Source: Juglans regia (Eukaryota > Streptophyta > Magnoliopsida > Fagales > Juglandaceae). Taken from it: a DNA stretch of 64,000 bases. The DNA lies in assembly GCF_001411555.2 (NCBI RefSeq), contig NC_049907.1, positions 34,927,866 to 34,991,865 on the forward strand. Direction: 5' to 3'. Made by a program: the position numbers and the translations under genes. Under the pieces are notes generated by a model. It was not told the DNA's origin. It worked only from the letters and a program-made list of their open reading frames with translations, and searched no databases. Shown piece by piece: positions 1-11,878 of this stretch; the first letter of the stretch is position 1, and each line of letters opens with the position of its first letter.

Positions 1-3000
1 CCTCTTCTTGTGCTAGCTCTACACCAGCAAGCTTCTCTTTAAGCAACTCCATCTCCTTCACCATGTCTGCCAATTTTTTCTCCATCTCCTGTCTGCTCTT
101 GAAAACTGAGGATAAATTCCTCTCTGCAGCTTCTCGACTTGCCAATGCAGCTGCCAACTGCCCTTCTAGACTTCCATTCTTCCTTATCAGGGAAGCCATT
201 TTTGTTTCATAAACTTGGTATATATTTGCAGGAGCTGATGACACTCCAGATTTTATATCACTTTCAGGTAATACGACATAATCATTGTCAACTGGAACAT
301 TTCCATTTCCATGGTTGTGAGGAATTGCATTGTCAGATTCAAATAAAGGGGCTTCCTCACCATTCAGTTTGCCACCAGTTATGTTACTCTGAATTCCCAT
401 TTCAGATTTATTTGTTGAGGGTTCTGTTGCCTGAAATGAACATAAAAGTGGTATATTAACAAATTTTAGATTTATATCAGCAGTAATTCTAGGGTAGCAA
501 ATTCCCCCCACCCTCCCGGGCCGAAGAAAACAATGGAATAGCATGCAATTGCAGTCATAAGCAGAGATTCGAAGAAATTTATCTCTGCATGGGCCATTAA
601 GTTCAAAGATCCAAAATGCTCCATCTTTTTTTATTTTTATTTTTATAAATAACGATTATATTAATATTAATACGAATAGGCATAGCCCAAGTACACAATG
701 GGGTATACAAGAGGTAACACCTATTTAGGAAGAAGAAATAGAAACAAGAAAATCATGACAAGCAAGGCCATTGAAATCTACAGCGTTGGTCCAAAAAAAA
801 AAAGTTCTAACAAAAAGTAATCTAAGCTCCTCCAATGACGCTCCCTATCTTCGAACGTCCAATCATTTTTCCTGCCAAATGCACCAAAGAATACATATAG
901 GAATCATCTTCCACACAGCTGAGATTTGTAGAATACCGACCAGGTCCATCTTGTAAGATTAGTATTCTTGATACAAAAATCAGAAAAAAAATCTTCTTTT
1001 TAATACTGAAGTTCATTCCAGCAACTTTCAACACAGTCCAAATACCAATTTATCCAACAACTTTCAACATACACATGGTTTTTTTCTCCATTTACAATCA
1101 TTCGATACTGTCTTTCACTATAGAAAGAAACTTTAAACAGTTCTAGTCTCATACCGACAATTGGTTATGATAACCAGCCTTAACCACTCTTTTGTCAATT
1201 GTACCAACCTTTGATCTATGGCACTCACATTCAACCAGTCATTGTCTAGCGTCTTGAGTCCAAAGTCAACAAAAATCGAACTAAAATTAAATTCAAGATC
1301 TATATTATGAAATCATCCAAAATGGAAGTTAGAGTTGCATACCAATATCGAGGTAACTTTTAATGAAAGAAGAGTAGTAGAGATGGGAAATAATTGCAAA
1401 CTTCTGCAGTCTACCTGTAAGGAAGGATTATCATCTTCTGAACCCTTTGGCATCTTAACAGCCATTTTGTGTTCTTCCTCATTATGGAATTGCTTTCGAA
1501 GTGAAAGATTGCCAGAAACAGGATTTGGCTCAATAACTGAGAAATCTGACAAAGATTTTCTTCCTGAACCATGCTGTTCAACGGCAGATGCTAGATTTTG
1601 TCTAGCAACAGCATCAACCAAACGCTGGGAAGAAGTAGCCAATTCTGTGCCTGATGAGCATTTTTCAAACAGTAAAGATCCACCAGGAGCAGATCTTCGA
1701 CCCATTGGTGACTCAATCTTTTCCATTAGCAGTACCTCCACCTGCAATAAGACATGTTTATAAAATAAAGCAAATCAATGATCTAAAAAGAGTGAAAAAA
1801 AATGTGAAAATGCATGACCTCTATCTCCAACCTGATTTGATGGCTCCTTTTTGGATCCCCCAAAAGCAACAAGAAAATCCTTTTCCTTGTGCTGTACAAA
1901 CACTAGGCTGAAACCCTGAGAATACAACAATAGTTTTATACAACTATGCTAAAAACAACAGGAAAGAAGATATATTCATGCATGATAAGAATAATGCAAC
2001 TAACAATATGCAATATTCATGCATGAAAAGAATAATGCAACTTGTACAGCATCTTAAGATGAAATCTTTTAATAGATAAAATAGAATAAATAAAATAAGA
2101 AAGTCAAAACCAAATTTACATTAAGCTGGTAAGAGATAAATTAACAGCAAGGAGCACACTATGCAAAGACATTGTACAATCTCCATCTCATGGGTTGAGC
2201 CAGTAGATCATAATCTGACATATAAGAAAAGTTTTCTAGACTACTAAATATAAAGGATATGGACAATCTGGCATGGCTTCATCTTATTAAGATTTGTCAC
2301 CAAAGTGGACTTAAAACATCCTAAAAGCCAGAATGTTTACTTTTAGGGCTCGTTTAAACACTTGGAGTATCTCAGAATTCTATGAATAGTAGTGAAATGG
2401 TCTGTGAATAGTAGCAAAATGGATTGAATTTTATTGAGTTTTAGGAAATGAGAGAAAAAGTTGAATAAAAATATTATAAAATTAAAAAGTTAATTGAATA
2501 TAATTTTTTAATATTACTTTTTTTTTTAAATATTACTTTTTTTTTTTAAGTTTAAAAAATTTGTACTGATTTTTGTGTTTTGTTTTGAAGTTTGTAAAAG
2601 TTGTAATGATTAAGTAATGATTAAATGAAAAAGTTGAAGATTTAAAATTGAAAAGTGTTTTGTGTTTGGTGATGTTTGGAAAGGAAATCGTGAGGTTTTG
2701 ATAATTTCTCATCTCATCTCATTTACCAAACGTACCCTTAGGCTTCGTTTGGTTCCTTAACTTCTCTGAACTCATTTCAACTCATCATTACAACTTTTTC
2801 AAATTCCAACATAAAATATAATAAAAAATTCAATTTTTTCAAATCCCAAAATAATAATAATATTAAAAAATAATATTCTAACAATATTTTATCATCTCAA
2901 CTCAACTCACTTCAACATCCAAACTCAACCTTAATCTGAAAATTGAACTAACAGCCAAAATGAAATTAAAAAATTGAGCTAGTAACCTAAGAACCAAGAG

Positions 3001-5215
3001 AAGTTGAAGGATAAACTAGAAAGCTCATGGATTTATTGCCTGTAAAAAAGATCATAAATACTACTTAGATGGAGATAACAAAGATTTCCTGATACATATG
3101 TTTGGCACACCACAATGCATGAAGCTAACATTAAAAAGACCTTTCAATGCAAAGAACAATCTTTATAGCTCACCTTGTTGGTAGTGAGAGAAGACGGCAG
3201 TGATGTGACGGCCACAGACCACTCAACTTTTAAAACATCAAATATCAACGTCTCTGAATGTCCTGGAAAAATAGGATTTGAAAGAAAAAATTATTTTTGA
3301 ATGCAAAAGGAAAAAAAAGCAAAGAACAGACAATCAAGTTTAGAGATGAAATTGATGGAAGCTACCCGCAATTAATTCCACATATAAAAACTTCAAATTT
3401 AGAAAACATCAACTAGAGGATAATGGAGTTAGTTATGGCAAAAGAAACAATATGTTATGAAGTTGTAAAAATATCAATAGCACCTAGACAGGTCAGGATG
3501 TACAAGTTGTACAAGTAAAACATTTGCCAAATCATGGGAATCATAGGAGTTGAAAGCCAACCTTTCTCAATCATCCTTACACTTACTTTTCTTACTCTTC
3601 TCCTTTATCTTCTCCATCTTCTTTCCCCATAAGTCATCAAATGTTTTCTTGGAACCAAATGAAGTTAATTTTACAAATCTTCCTATGGTATGGGTGACAA
3701 ATTATATGGCTGTATTCTAGAACCATTGCAACTCTCTTGGGTATAAAACAAGACAATAATAAGAATCCACTGAAGCATCGGCAACATCTTAATTAGATAG
3801 GTCAAAGCTCTATCTTAGAGCTATTTGTTGCCTCAGAACTGATATTATACTTCACAATTGAGCAACACAAGATCAAGAACTTTCTTGCAAAAAGAGAGAT
3901 GCATTAAGTTTGTCCATAAGCTTTTATGTTTCAACATAAGATAAACAGGTTAAATTTATCCTAGCGAATGCTTCTGAGCTCATGAGGCATACGTTTTTTC
4001 CTGCTTCCACCCCCTGCTATGTACCACTTAGTTCCACAGAGTACCCCACAAGAACCAGCTCTTGGTGATGGATGGAAACCACGTATCTTTATTCTTGACC
4101 ACACCATCTGAGGAAAAAGATCTAATTATAAAATGTCACATGTAATGATATTTTTAGTCTGCTTCACTGAAAGACTCATAATCCAGAACCATAAACAACC
4201 AAAATGTTCAAAGATGTTTTACATACCGTTTCAAAGTCAAGAGAGTACAAGTCATTCAATGTCTTGGACTTTGATGCTCCTCCAAACACAAAAAGTGTTT
4301 TATCATCATAAAGAGCTGCTACATGGTTGGATCTTGGAGATGGTCCTGTTCCTCTGTACGTACAATTAAAAAGAATAAGAAAAGGATCTTGCTCCTCAAT
4401 CAAGGTAGATGGTTACAAGAAACGGAACCAGAATCCTCCATGACACAGATGACAAACACTAGACTTTGGATCGAGTACGGAACAATTCCACCCCAACTTC
4501 AGAGGTACACTAAAATCCACTTACGTGCAATGAAGAGGGAGCCATGTCAAAGACTTCAGATCAAACATATATAGATCATTTAGTTTCCTCCTTTTAGTAT
4601 CTTCACCGCCAAATAAGATCAAGACAGAGCTTGCCTTAACCACAGTGTGACCACTGCGAGCAACCTGCAATACATATTAATTTCTAATGATTCGTGATTA
4701 CAAAATAAAATAGCAAAATTAGAGATGTTACTGAGAAAAGCACAGTAACATCACATCTTGTCCTTGGAAAGGCATATACCACAGCCGTAATCCACGAGAT
4801 GGACTGCCTACAGTTATGGCATTCTTACTCTCCTCAATAACTTTAGCATATTAACACAAGTTACTGAGAGGTCCCAGGCATTTCATATTAGCGAATTGTC
4901 AAGTTAATCAGAGATTGAGAGATGTTCCTTACATAGAGCAATCCTAACTTTGTATTAATTTGATTTTTTTTTTGCTAAGGTATAAATTTGTAATTGGAGA
5001 TGATGCAATTACATGGACCGGGTGGCTAGAATATCTGGTCCTCATGAATTTGGCATGCACGATATACATGGGAAGGGTTTTTTTTATAAGTATAAATAAT
5101 TGGTCATTAAAAAGATTTATTATAAATATACACATATACATCCTGTGTACTTGGGCTATGCCTTCTTTTCTTATGAATAAAACTTCTTGATTACCTATCA
5201 GAAAAGTTTTATATA

Positions 5216-5248
<33 letters not shown>

Positions 5249-7650
5249 CGAGAAATATTTTCAATCAAATAATGAGCTTTGCAAATTGGGAGTCCCAAAA
5301 GTAGGAACTGTTTGGGCAGTCAGGCTTGAGAAAAGCTACTCTGACAACACATCTAATTGGAGCCTTTAACAAGTACAGCTAAATACCGGCACATCACCCT
5401 TTGCTTCTATAAGTGACCAGCACTCAGTCTCCGTGTCAAATGCCCACACTACAAAAGCCAAAATCAGATACATCATTTAGAAAAACATAGTAAATGTAAT
5501 ATGTCAACACAAAATCAAAATCAAAACATAAACACACAAAGACCCAACCTGAAACTCTGTCACTGCTAGGACCAGTTTTTCCTCCAATCAGTAGTATCTT
5601 TTTTCCCCAACAAATCTAGTCAGGAATCGCAACAGAAAGAACTCAGCACTATAACAATTTATAGCTTTTGCAGCCAACATGACATGGGATAATATGAATA
5701 ACCAGAAATCTAACACCAAGGGATAGATCACATTATACCTTACTTGTGATAGCTTCCAGGGAGTAAAAAAAAAATATTTACACAGCTCAGACTGAGATAT
5801 ATACAGGACAGAGGCATTAACAAACTTGTCCTACAGTAATGCAAATCCATGGTGCTCACCACCCTTTACACCCAAAAATTAAAGACTCTTCTCTAGATGA
5901 GTAAGACAAATAACCCCTAGGGGTTGGCTCAAGTGATAAAGGCCTTAGTCTTGGTGGTATGCTCCCTCTAGATATAAGGTTCAAATCTTCTAGGGTGCAA
6001 ATAATCTCTGGGGGCCATCAGACTGGGGGCTTTTCCCCTTAAATTACCCGAGGTGCACTTGCGGGAAACTCCTTGCCGAGGGCCTATGCACTCCCGGGAT
6101 TAGTAGAGATATTATTCTCGGACACCCGGTGCCAATAAGAAACAAGTTGACAAATCTTTTTTCTTTTTCTTCTTTTGTTGGAGCTAAGTAGGGTTGATAT
6201 ATCTTCAGGACTAGGAACCCAAAATTTTTTGTCCATGACGAACAATATCCCACATATTGCACATATATTTAAAAAAGCAAAACAAAACAGATTCAAACAA
6301 CAGAGATAAGCTATGATTCACATTACAGCTACAAGACAATGCAAAACTATAAAGTGAGTGGTATATAGATGTGACACAAGATATTACCAGACTATGGCCC
6401 TTGCATGCAGGAATCTTTAGTGGCAGACTACTTGGTGACAAGTAAACCTTTGATGAAGCTGTTGTCCAACTAAATTTATCAAAATTAAGCACCTGAAAAT
6501 GCAAAAAAGTACATATATATTCTATCATAGGATCTTCAATGTTTTCATATGTTAAATTGCATCTATAACTTAACCAGCAAATCACGCTGATGCTAAACAT
6601 AATTACTCTTTATGTTATTTATTTCCTTTTTAAACAACTTAAATCTATTCATGCCACATGGAATATATATTAAATTAAAAAGAAACATTTTCCTACCTGT
6701 ACATCATCCAACAACCCATTCCCAGATTCACCACCGACCACTATCATCTTGTTCCCAATCACAGCTGCTGCATGCTATTCATGAAATAAAGTAAACTAGT
6801 GACCTTTGGAAAAATAACTTACGTCAAATAAATACAATTACTTGTGCTGTATAGAGCAAGATTAGAGTTACTCATAAATAGCATTTTACATTAAAACGAC
6901 CCGTAGGTTTGTCCCCAGCAATTGACAAAACCATCCAATTCTCAGAGTTCCACGATGTGCAATTACTAATCTCAGGCGCAGCAGATGAACAATGGCAATT
7001 GAGTTCATCGGAAAGGCTAGTTGTAGGTGCGGCACATTCACTCTGCAAAAATTCAAAAAAATTCAGCGCACCCCGACTCATTGATGCAAATTCACCAGCA
7101 AACAACTTAAAATTCTTACACCAGCGCTGCTACTCCGCTTCTGGTTCTTTACGGGACTTCGAGTTCCCTGAGCAGAGTCTGATAGATGGACTTTCAATCT
7201 GCCGCACCACATTAACCAAAATGGCATCAAAATGCATATCTTACAAAATAACTATACTGCGTACCACCGAGGTTTGTCAATACATACTGTGAATTAAAAG
7301 TCGCTGATTGGAGGTTGCAATTAAGAATGCAGTTATAGAAAATGCCAATTAAATGTAACTGAATAAGAGGTTCGAAATTTACAATGCATATATGGTTGGA
7401 AATTTTTTTATATTTCCTTCTTTCCCCTTTTTGATAAATAAGAAATATGCTGCAAACACAAGCTCAAATTTCTCCATGACCAACAAATTCTAGTAAATTT
7501 TTAGAGCTTGGTGGTGTATCTAATCTGAGCCTACTAAAATAAAAAGTCGTGGAAATAGATTGAAAGGCGAAAAAAAAATAACTAGCGAAAAAAAAAAAAT
7601 AGAGAAGCTCACCTTCCATGCTTCAAGCGTCGACGAGAGAAACCGAACAT
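1..7650 (-). CDS. Kelch-repeat protein, acyl-CoA-binding protein 4/5-like family (14 exons visible, C-terminus off window)
   Basis: Spliced reading on the minus strand gives 631 residues. Exons: 7650-7613, 7198-7120, 7042-6890, 6774-6697, 6492-6388, 5615-5549, 5448-5387, 4664-4525, 4353-4227, 4107-3993, 3262-3174, 1915-1832, 1741-1415, 430-1. All joins have GT/AG sites and keep frame. The start MFGFSRRRLKHGR matches the usual N-terminus of this plant family as I remember it. Residues about 80-350 hold kelch blades with the typical GG doublets (MIVVGGESG, ILLIGGKTG, LILFGGED, LFVFGGAS, WYIAGGGS), followed by LVAFGGS. A Ser-rich linker leads to a heptad-like coiled coil from about residue 559 that is still open at position 1. 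No acyl-CoA-binding helix bundle precedes the kelch blades, although relatives named ACBP4/5 have one. The likely role is a cytosolic beta-propeller scaffold; ligand and partners cannot be read from sequence. Family call is solid, exact name is not. Confidence 0.9.
640..720 (-). mobile_element. LINE 3'-tail fragment in kelch intron 13
   Basis: On the minus strand the stretch reads TGTGTACTTGGGCTATGCC, then an A/T-rich run ending in A-rich sequence. The same block occurs at 5134-5152. Such ends are typical of plant LINE 3' tails as I remember them. The rest of this 984-bp intron (431-1414) shows nothing else recognisable. Confidence 0.5.
2346..2737. mobile_element. Tourist-like MITE A (kelch intron 11)
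   Basis: The element begins GGGCTCGTTT and ends AAACGTACCC, imperfect inverted ends, and has TTA on both sides (2343-2345 and 2738-2740). The interior is AT-rich without coding potential and contains CTCATCTCATCTCATTT near the right end. A three-base TTA duplication with G/C-rich ends around GTTTGG is characteristic of PIF/Harbinger-derived Tourist elements. Confidence 0.75.
2741..2930. mobile_element. Tourist-like MITE B abutting MITE A
   Basis: It starts GGCTTCGTTTGGTTCC directly after the TTA that ends MITE A and closes with CATCCAAACTCAACC followed by TTA (2931-2933). The interior has the CAACTCAACTCA and AAAATAATAATAATATTAAA blocks also seen at 22140-22270 and 36180-36260, so it belongs to the same family. 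Only one TTA separates A and B. Confidence 0.75.
5125..5206 (+). mobile_element. LINE 3'-tail fragment in kelch intron 7
   Basis: Plus-strand block with TGTGTACTTGGGCTATGCC, then a T-rich/AATAAA-containing tail and TTACCTATCAGAAAAG, matching the block at 640-720. It lies antisense to the kelch gene and directly precedes an AT microsatellite, which may have grown from the tail. Confidence 0.5.
5209..5248. repeat. (AT)n microsatellite
   Basis: About 20 AT units with one interruption, in kelch intron 7. Apparent open frames across it are artefacts of the repeat. Confidence 0.95.
5912..6148 (+). mobile_element. tRNA-derived SINE inserted antisense in kelch intron 5
   Basis: GGTTGGCTCAAGTGATAAAGG at the left fits an RNA polymerase III A box, and GGTTCAAATCT about 50 bases further fits a B box, in tRNA-like order and spacing. 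The unit is about 237 bp and is bracketed by GACAAAT at 5905-5911 and 6149-6155, a plausible target duplication. The interior is GC-richer than the intron around it. Family assignment is not possible by eye. Confidence 0.7.
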
Positions 7651-8400
7651 CTTCTGATACCAACTCTTCAATAGAAAGCGCCTCCCTCAAAACCGAACCC
7701 TAAAAACCAATGGAAGGAAGCCACATTATCATTGGTATGGAAATGCCCAAATACTGAATCGGCGATAGAGACAGAAGTCGACAAGTTTTTCAAAGTTATC
7801 TAAAAAAGAAGAACAGCTTTTGTAAATTTGACTCGGAGCCTACCCGTGAAGAGTAAGGTACAGCACCAATCAACTTGTGTTTGGTTCCCAAGAAAGTTAA
7901 TGAAAACAAAAGAAAATACAGCACATTAAGAAAACGAGTGAACGAAACGGCGAAAAGCCCACAGAGAGCAACAAATCTCCGTGAGATTCTAGACGATGTC
8001 GTATTCAAAGAAATGGTGAAATTAGCAGTGATAAAAGTGGCTGTTACAGTCCCCTTTAAATGGCAGTAAGTACCAAGTTAGTAACGCAGAAGAGAAAGGG
8101 GTGCGTAGGTTAGCATCAGTGTGTGTGTTTGCGGTGTTTTCTAGGGAGATTGGATGAGAAGCGATTCTAAAGTACGCAGGGGGAGTGAGAGCGCATATAT
8201 TTTTTTAGTGCGAATGACCGTTGAGTGACGGAGCTGGGTGAGTTTTACGGAACTCGAGGAAGAGTGAGAGCAGGGAGAGAGAAAGAGAGGGTAGTGGCAG
8301 TTGTGCATTTATTTCGCGAGGCCAGAGTGGGGCCAAAGAGGTTTTTGTCTGTCTCGGGAATTGTGCTAATTCAGAATCTCTTTTAGGTGGGTCCCCACAC
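7651..8400 (-). promoter_or_regulatory. 5' leader and promoter region of the kelch gene
   Basis: Upstream of the ATG at 7650, the minus strand reads TTTTTAG just before GGTTCGG near 7690, a good acceptor for an intron in the leader. A possible donor (CACGG then GTAGGC) lies near 7847. Further upstream, 8240-8300 is a CT-rich tract on the minus strand, common in plant leaders and core promoters. No clear TATA box was found. The transcription start is not determined. Confidence 0.4.
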
Positions 8401-10276
8401 GTGTTCAAACCGAAGGTGCACCTGTCTATTATCTACATTTTGACGAAGTTAATATTGATAATTTTATTTAAATTTTAAAAAATTTATTGATTTTTTTATC
8501 AAACCAATGACAATACTATTGAATTGAAATTAATTGTTTAATTCTAATTTTAAAATTTTAAATTCTAAAATTATTAAATTTATCTCGATTTAAATTTATT
8601 TATAATATTTTTTAATTTAATATTTTTTTACATACAAGATTTATAATATTTTTTAATTTTTATAAATATATTTAAATATTTAAATTAATTTTAAATAATT
8701 TTCATAAAATTCATTCTTTCATTTCTTCTCAAAGAATAGAATTATCTAATCTAACCGTCAACGAAAGTTGTAGAAGCTGCGATCCATTTTACTGTTGTTG
8801 CACTGGGACCTAGTTTATTTTTATTTTTACTTTTAAAAAAATTTGGGATAGCATGGTCGGAGGGCCTTTTTATATCACTAGAACAAGTCTTTCTGCTGGA
8901 AAAAAATTCGTATAGCATGGTCACGTGAAAAATGCTAGTCTTCTACTGGAAATTATTACTATAATTTTTTTTTATTTTTTTACTTAATAATTAAATAAAT
9001 ATTTTTTAATAATATTATGATTTATTATTTCTTTTAAAATATTAAAAGTATTAAAATATATATATATAAATAATAAAAAAAAAATAACAAGAGCTCTCAA
9101 CGGTGAGAGTAGAGCCATCCTAATTTGAGTAATTTTTTTTTTAAATATTTTCCAATATTAAAAATAGATTTTTTTTTATACTTTTTGAGCTGATGTTTAT
9201 TTTATTATAAAATGATTACGTGATATTTATCTATTTAAAAGTTTTACAAATTATTTCTCTTTATATTATCAATCATATATATGCATTTTACAAAAATATA
9301 ATACAAACTAAATGAATCTTAATTGGATATAAATGGATTTGCCCATTTGGGAACAAAACGGATTGATTTGATAAGATATAATTAATAAATGATCAATTAC
9401 AGTCAACTTGCAAAATTCACCATAAATTCGTATAACACAAATAAATCATATTTTTAAATTATATAAATATTTCGTTTTATATATCTTTATTGTTGATAGG
9501 ATATAATATTAATATATTTGACTACTTAATATCTTATATTTTTGTTAACACTTATTTTATGAAAAAATATTAGTTTTATTATATATTATTAGTTTTGATA
9601 TTGAATAATTTAATTGTAATTATGAATGATTTATATGGTTATCTTTATATTATACATAAAATTATATTAATTGGCTTAAAAATTAAATACATGGCTCAGC
9701 TCAACTTATTTTTTTATATGGAATGGTTTTGAAATGGTTCTTGTCTAGATTAACTCAATAAAATTAATTATTAAAAAATTATATAGATCGTATTGTATCA
9801 TTCATTAATTATATGAGTTGTATTAAAATTTTAAGATCTGATCTCTTAAATATTTAATTAAGCAGATTATATTTAAATTAATTAATATAATTTAATACTT
9901 ATGACTTAATTCAACACAAAAAAACAATTCGTAAACATGAAATGCCAACCCAAATATCATATTTTATGGAAGTTGATTAAGAGCGTGCATACGACAAAAG
10001 TCGCAGGTACTCCCTCTAGTGGAGTTTGAGTCAGACTTATATCTCAGCCTTATAATATGAAATTCAATAAGTTTTACACGTATAATATAATAGTATAAAA
10101 TGAATAAATAACTAGACTTGATGTGATAAACCACACGAGAGTAACTCAATGAAGAATCCCATTATGGATATTGGATAAGTAACACAGTGACCATTTTACT
10201 CAATTAGACTATAGGGGAAAAACGAATTGAATCCGAGCTTGTATTATTAAGTGGTCAACTTTATTTATTAAGTTTT
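8401..10276. other. AT-rich intergenic DNA, no gene seen
   Basis: Long A/T runs such as 8440-8720 and 8930-9080, with no open frame of any credible composition and no paired repeat ends that I could find. It separates the kelch promoter from the LINE insertion. Confidence 0.7.
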
Positions 10277-10523
10277 TATTCGAGTACGACTTTTTTTTTT
10301 TTTTTAAATGAGAAGGCAGTCATATGTCCAAAAGTGACATATGCCAAAGTTTATTAATAAATCCTCACTTTTGGCGGAGGAAAATCGTGGTTACAGTCTC
10401 AGTACTTGATCTTTACAAAAAAACTATTGAACTAAAAACTCAAGTACTCAAAACAATACAAAAAACACAAAAAACATAAAGGTACATTAGCAAACATTTC
10501 ATTTCAACAAAAATCCTCATGAG

Positions 10524-11238
10524 GTTCACATAAAAAGAAATTTAAAGGAAGAAGAGCCATACCTGGACAAAGCAGCCGAAAGACCCAATAACACGAGAGA
10601 ATGATCTGAAGACCTCCTAGGCAGGTACTGGTTATGCACCACAGGGAACACTTCCAGAAACTTCAGGTTACACATAGCTCTGTCAAGTTGTGCCCATGAT
10701 CGAGAGCCATCCCCGATTGCCCATTGCACCATGAAAACTTATTTCCTATAAATGGCATTTCCACCAGTCCACCAGAATCAATAAATGAGGAAAACTCCTC
10801 CATTGCCATGAAAAGCCTCGGGCCTCCACCACGCCTCTCACTATCATTCTGCAAAATATTGAAGTCCCCCAAAATCATATGAGGCATCTGTACAGCATTT
10901 ACATTAAGCAAATCCTCCCATAAAACTCGTCTATCTAGATATCGACACTTTGCATATACAGCTGATATCAAAATGTTTGAATTAATCATCAGAGCTAAAT
11001 ACTGATCCGAGCCTCCCACAATATCCACCTATATCCCAGCAACCTAGAAGCACCAAAGCTTCCCAGACTTACTCGCATTAGAGATGCACGCACTAAATGA
11101 AAAATAATCACACCAGTAAGTCAGTTGACTGTCATCCCGAAAAGGTTCTGCCATAAATAAAACACAAGGCTGATGTACACGAACTAGCTTCCGTAATCTC
11201 TTCTTCGACATTCCAATTCCTCTTAAATTCCAAAACAT
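10524..11238 (-). pseudogene. LINE ORF2 endonuclease domain remnant
   Basis: Begins MFWNLRGIGMSKK, the classic plant LINE endonuclease start, at 11238. Downstream come HMILGDFNI (catalytic D/N motif), RRGGGPR, FIGNKFSWCNGQ and SSDHSLVLL (the SDH motif), in the normal order of the exonuclease-endonuclease-phosphatase fold. Reading needs two frame changes (near 11040 and 10700) and contains stops. The position usually holding ETK/ETM reads MAEP. The protein stops at FKFLFM, where a full element would continue into reverse transcriptase. Clearly inactive. Confidence 0.88.
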
Positions 11239-11878
11239 AAACTTTCTTCATCATTGAATTTGTTTAGAGGGCCTGCTTGGAACTCGTGTTGAGCTTCGTA
11301 ACCTTCGTGTAAAATTTACTTTCTTTTTTGATAACTCAGAATCAGAATTTCCGTCATTCTCCTTAGCTGGATGCGCCACCTCCATCTCATCCTCAGATTT
11401 TGATTCCATACCAATATGATCTTGGTCAAAAACCACCAGTTGCAAGTCCTCCGAACTAGAAGCCCGTGTACCTCCTATTTGCTCCTTAGAGTTAACGTCT
11501 AGACCCTCCATATCAGACCCCACCACAGGTTACAGAACCTGGTCATTACCCATAACCAAAACCAAGTCTTTTTCCGCTCCACTTGATTCTGCCAACATTG
11601 TCACATCTATCCCAGAATCTAAAGCCCCAACTACTTCCCGATCACTCTCAGTTTCTCCCTTATCAATCTCAGCATCTAAAGACACCACCCCTTCATTACT
11701 TCTATCATTTAACTCATTTTCCTCTACATTATGAATTACCAAAATAGAGGATGTCTCGATAGCCTTACCCGATGAATCTTTTGCCATATTAACTGCATCC
11801 TCCTTCTCCTTAGGAACCCAAACTCGGTTAGATTTAATATTCCTCAAGTTCTTGTAGTCTTTCCCTTCCTTGAACTTA

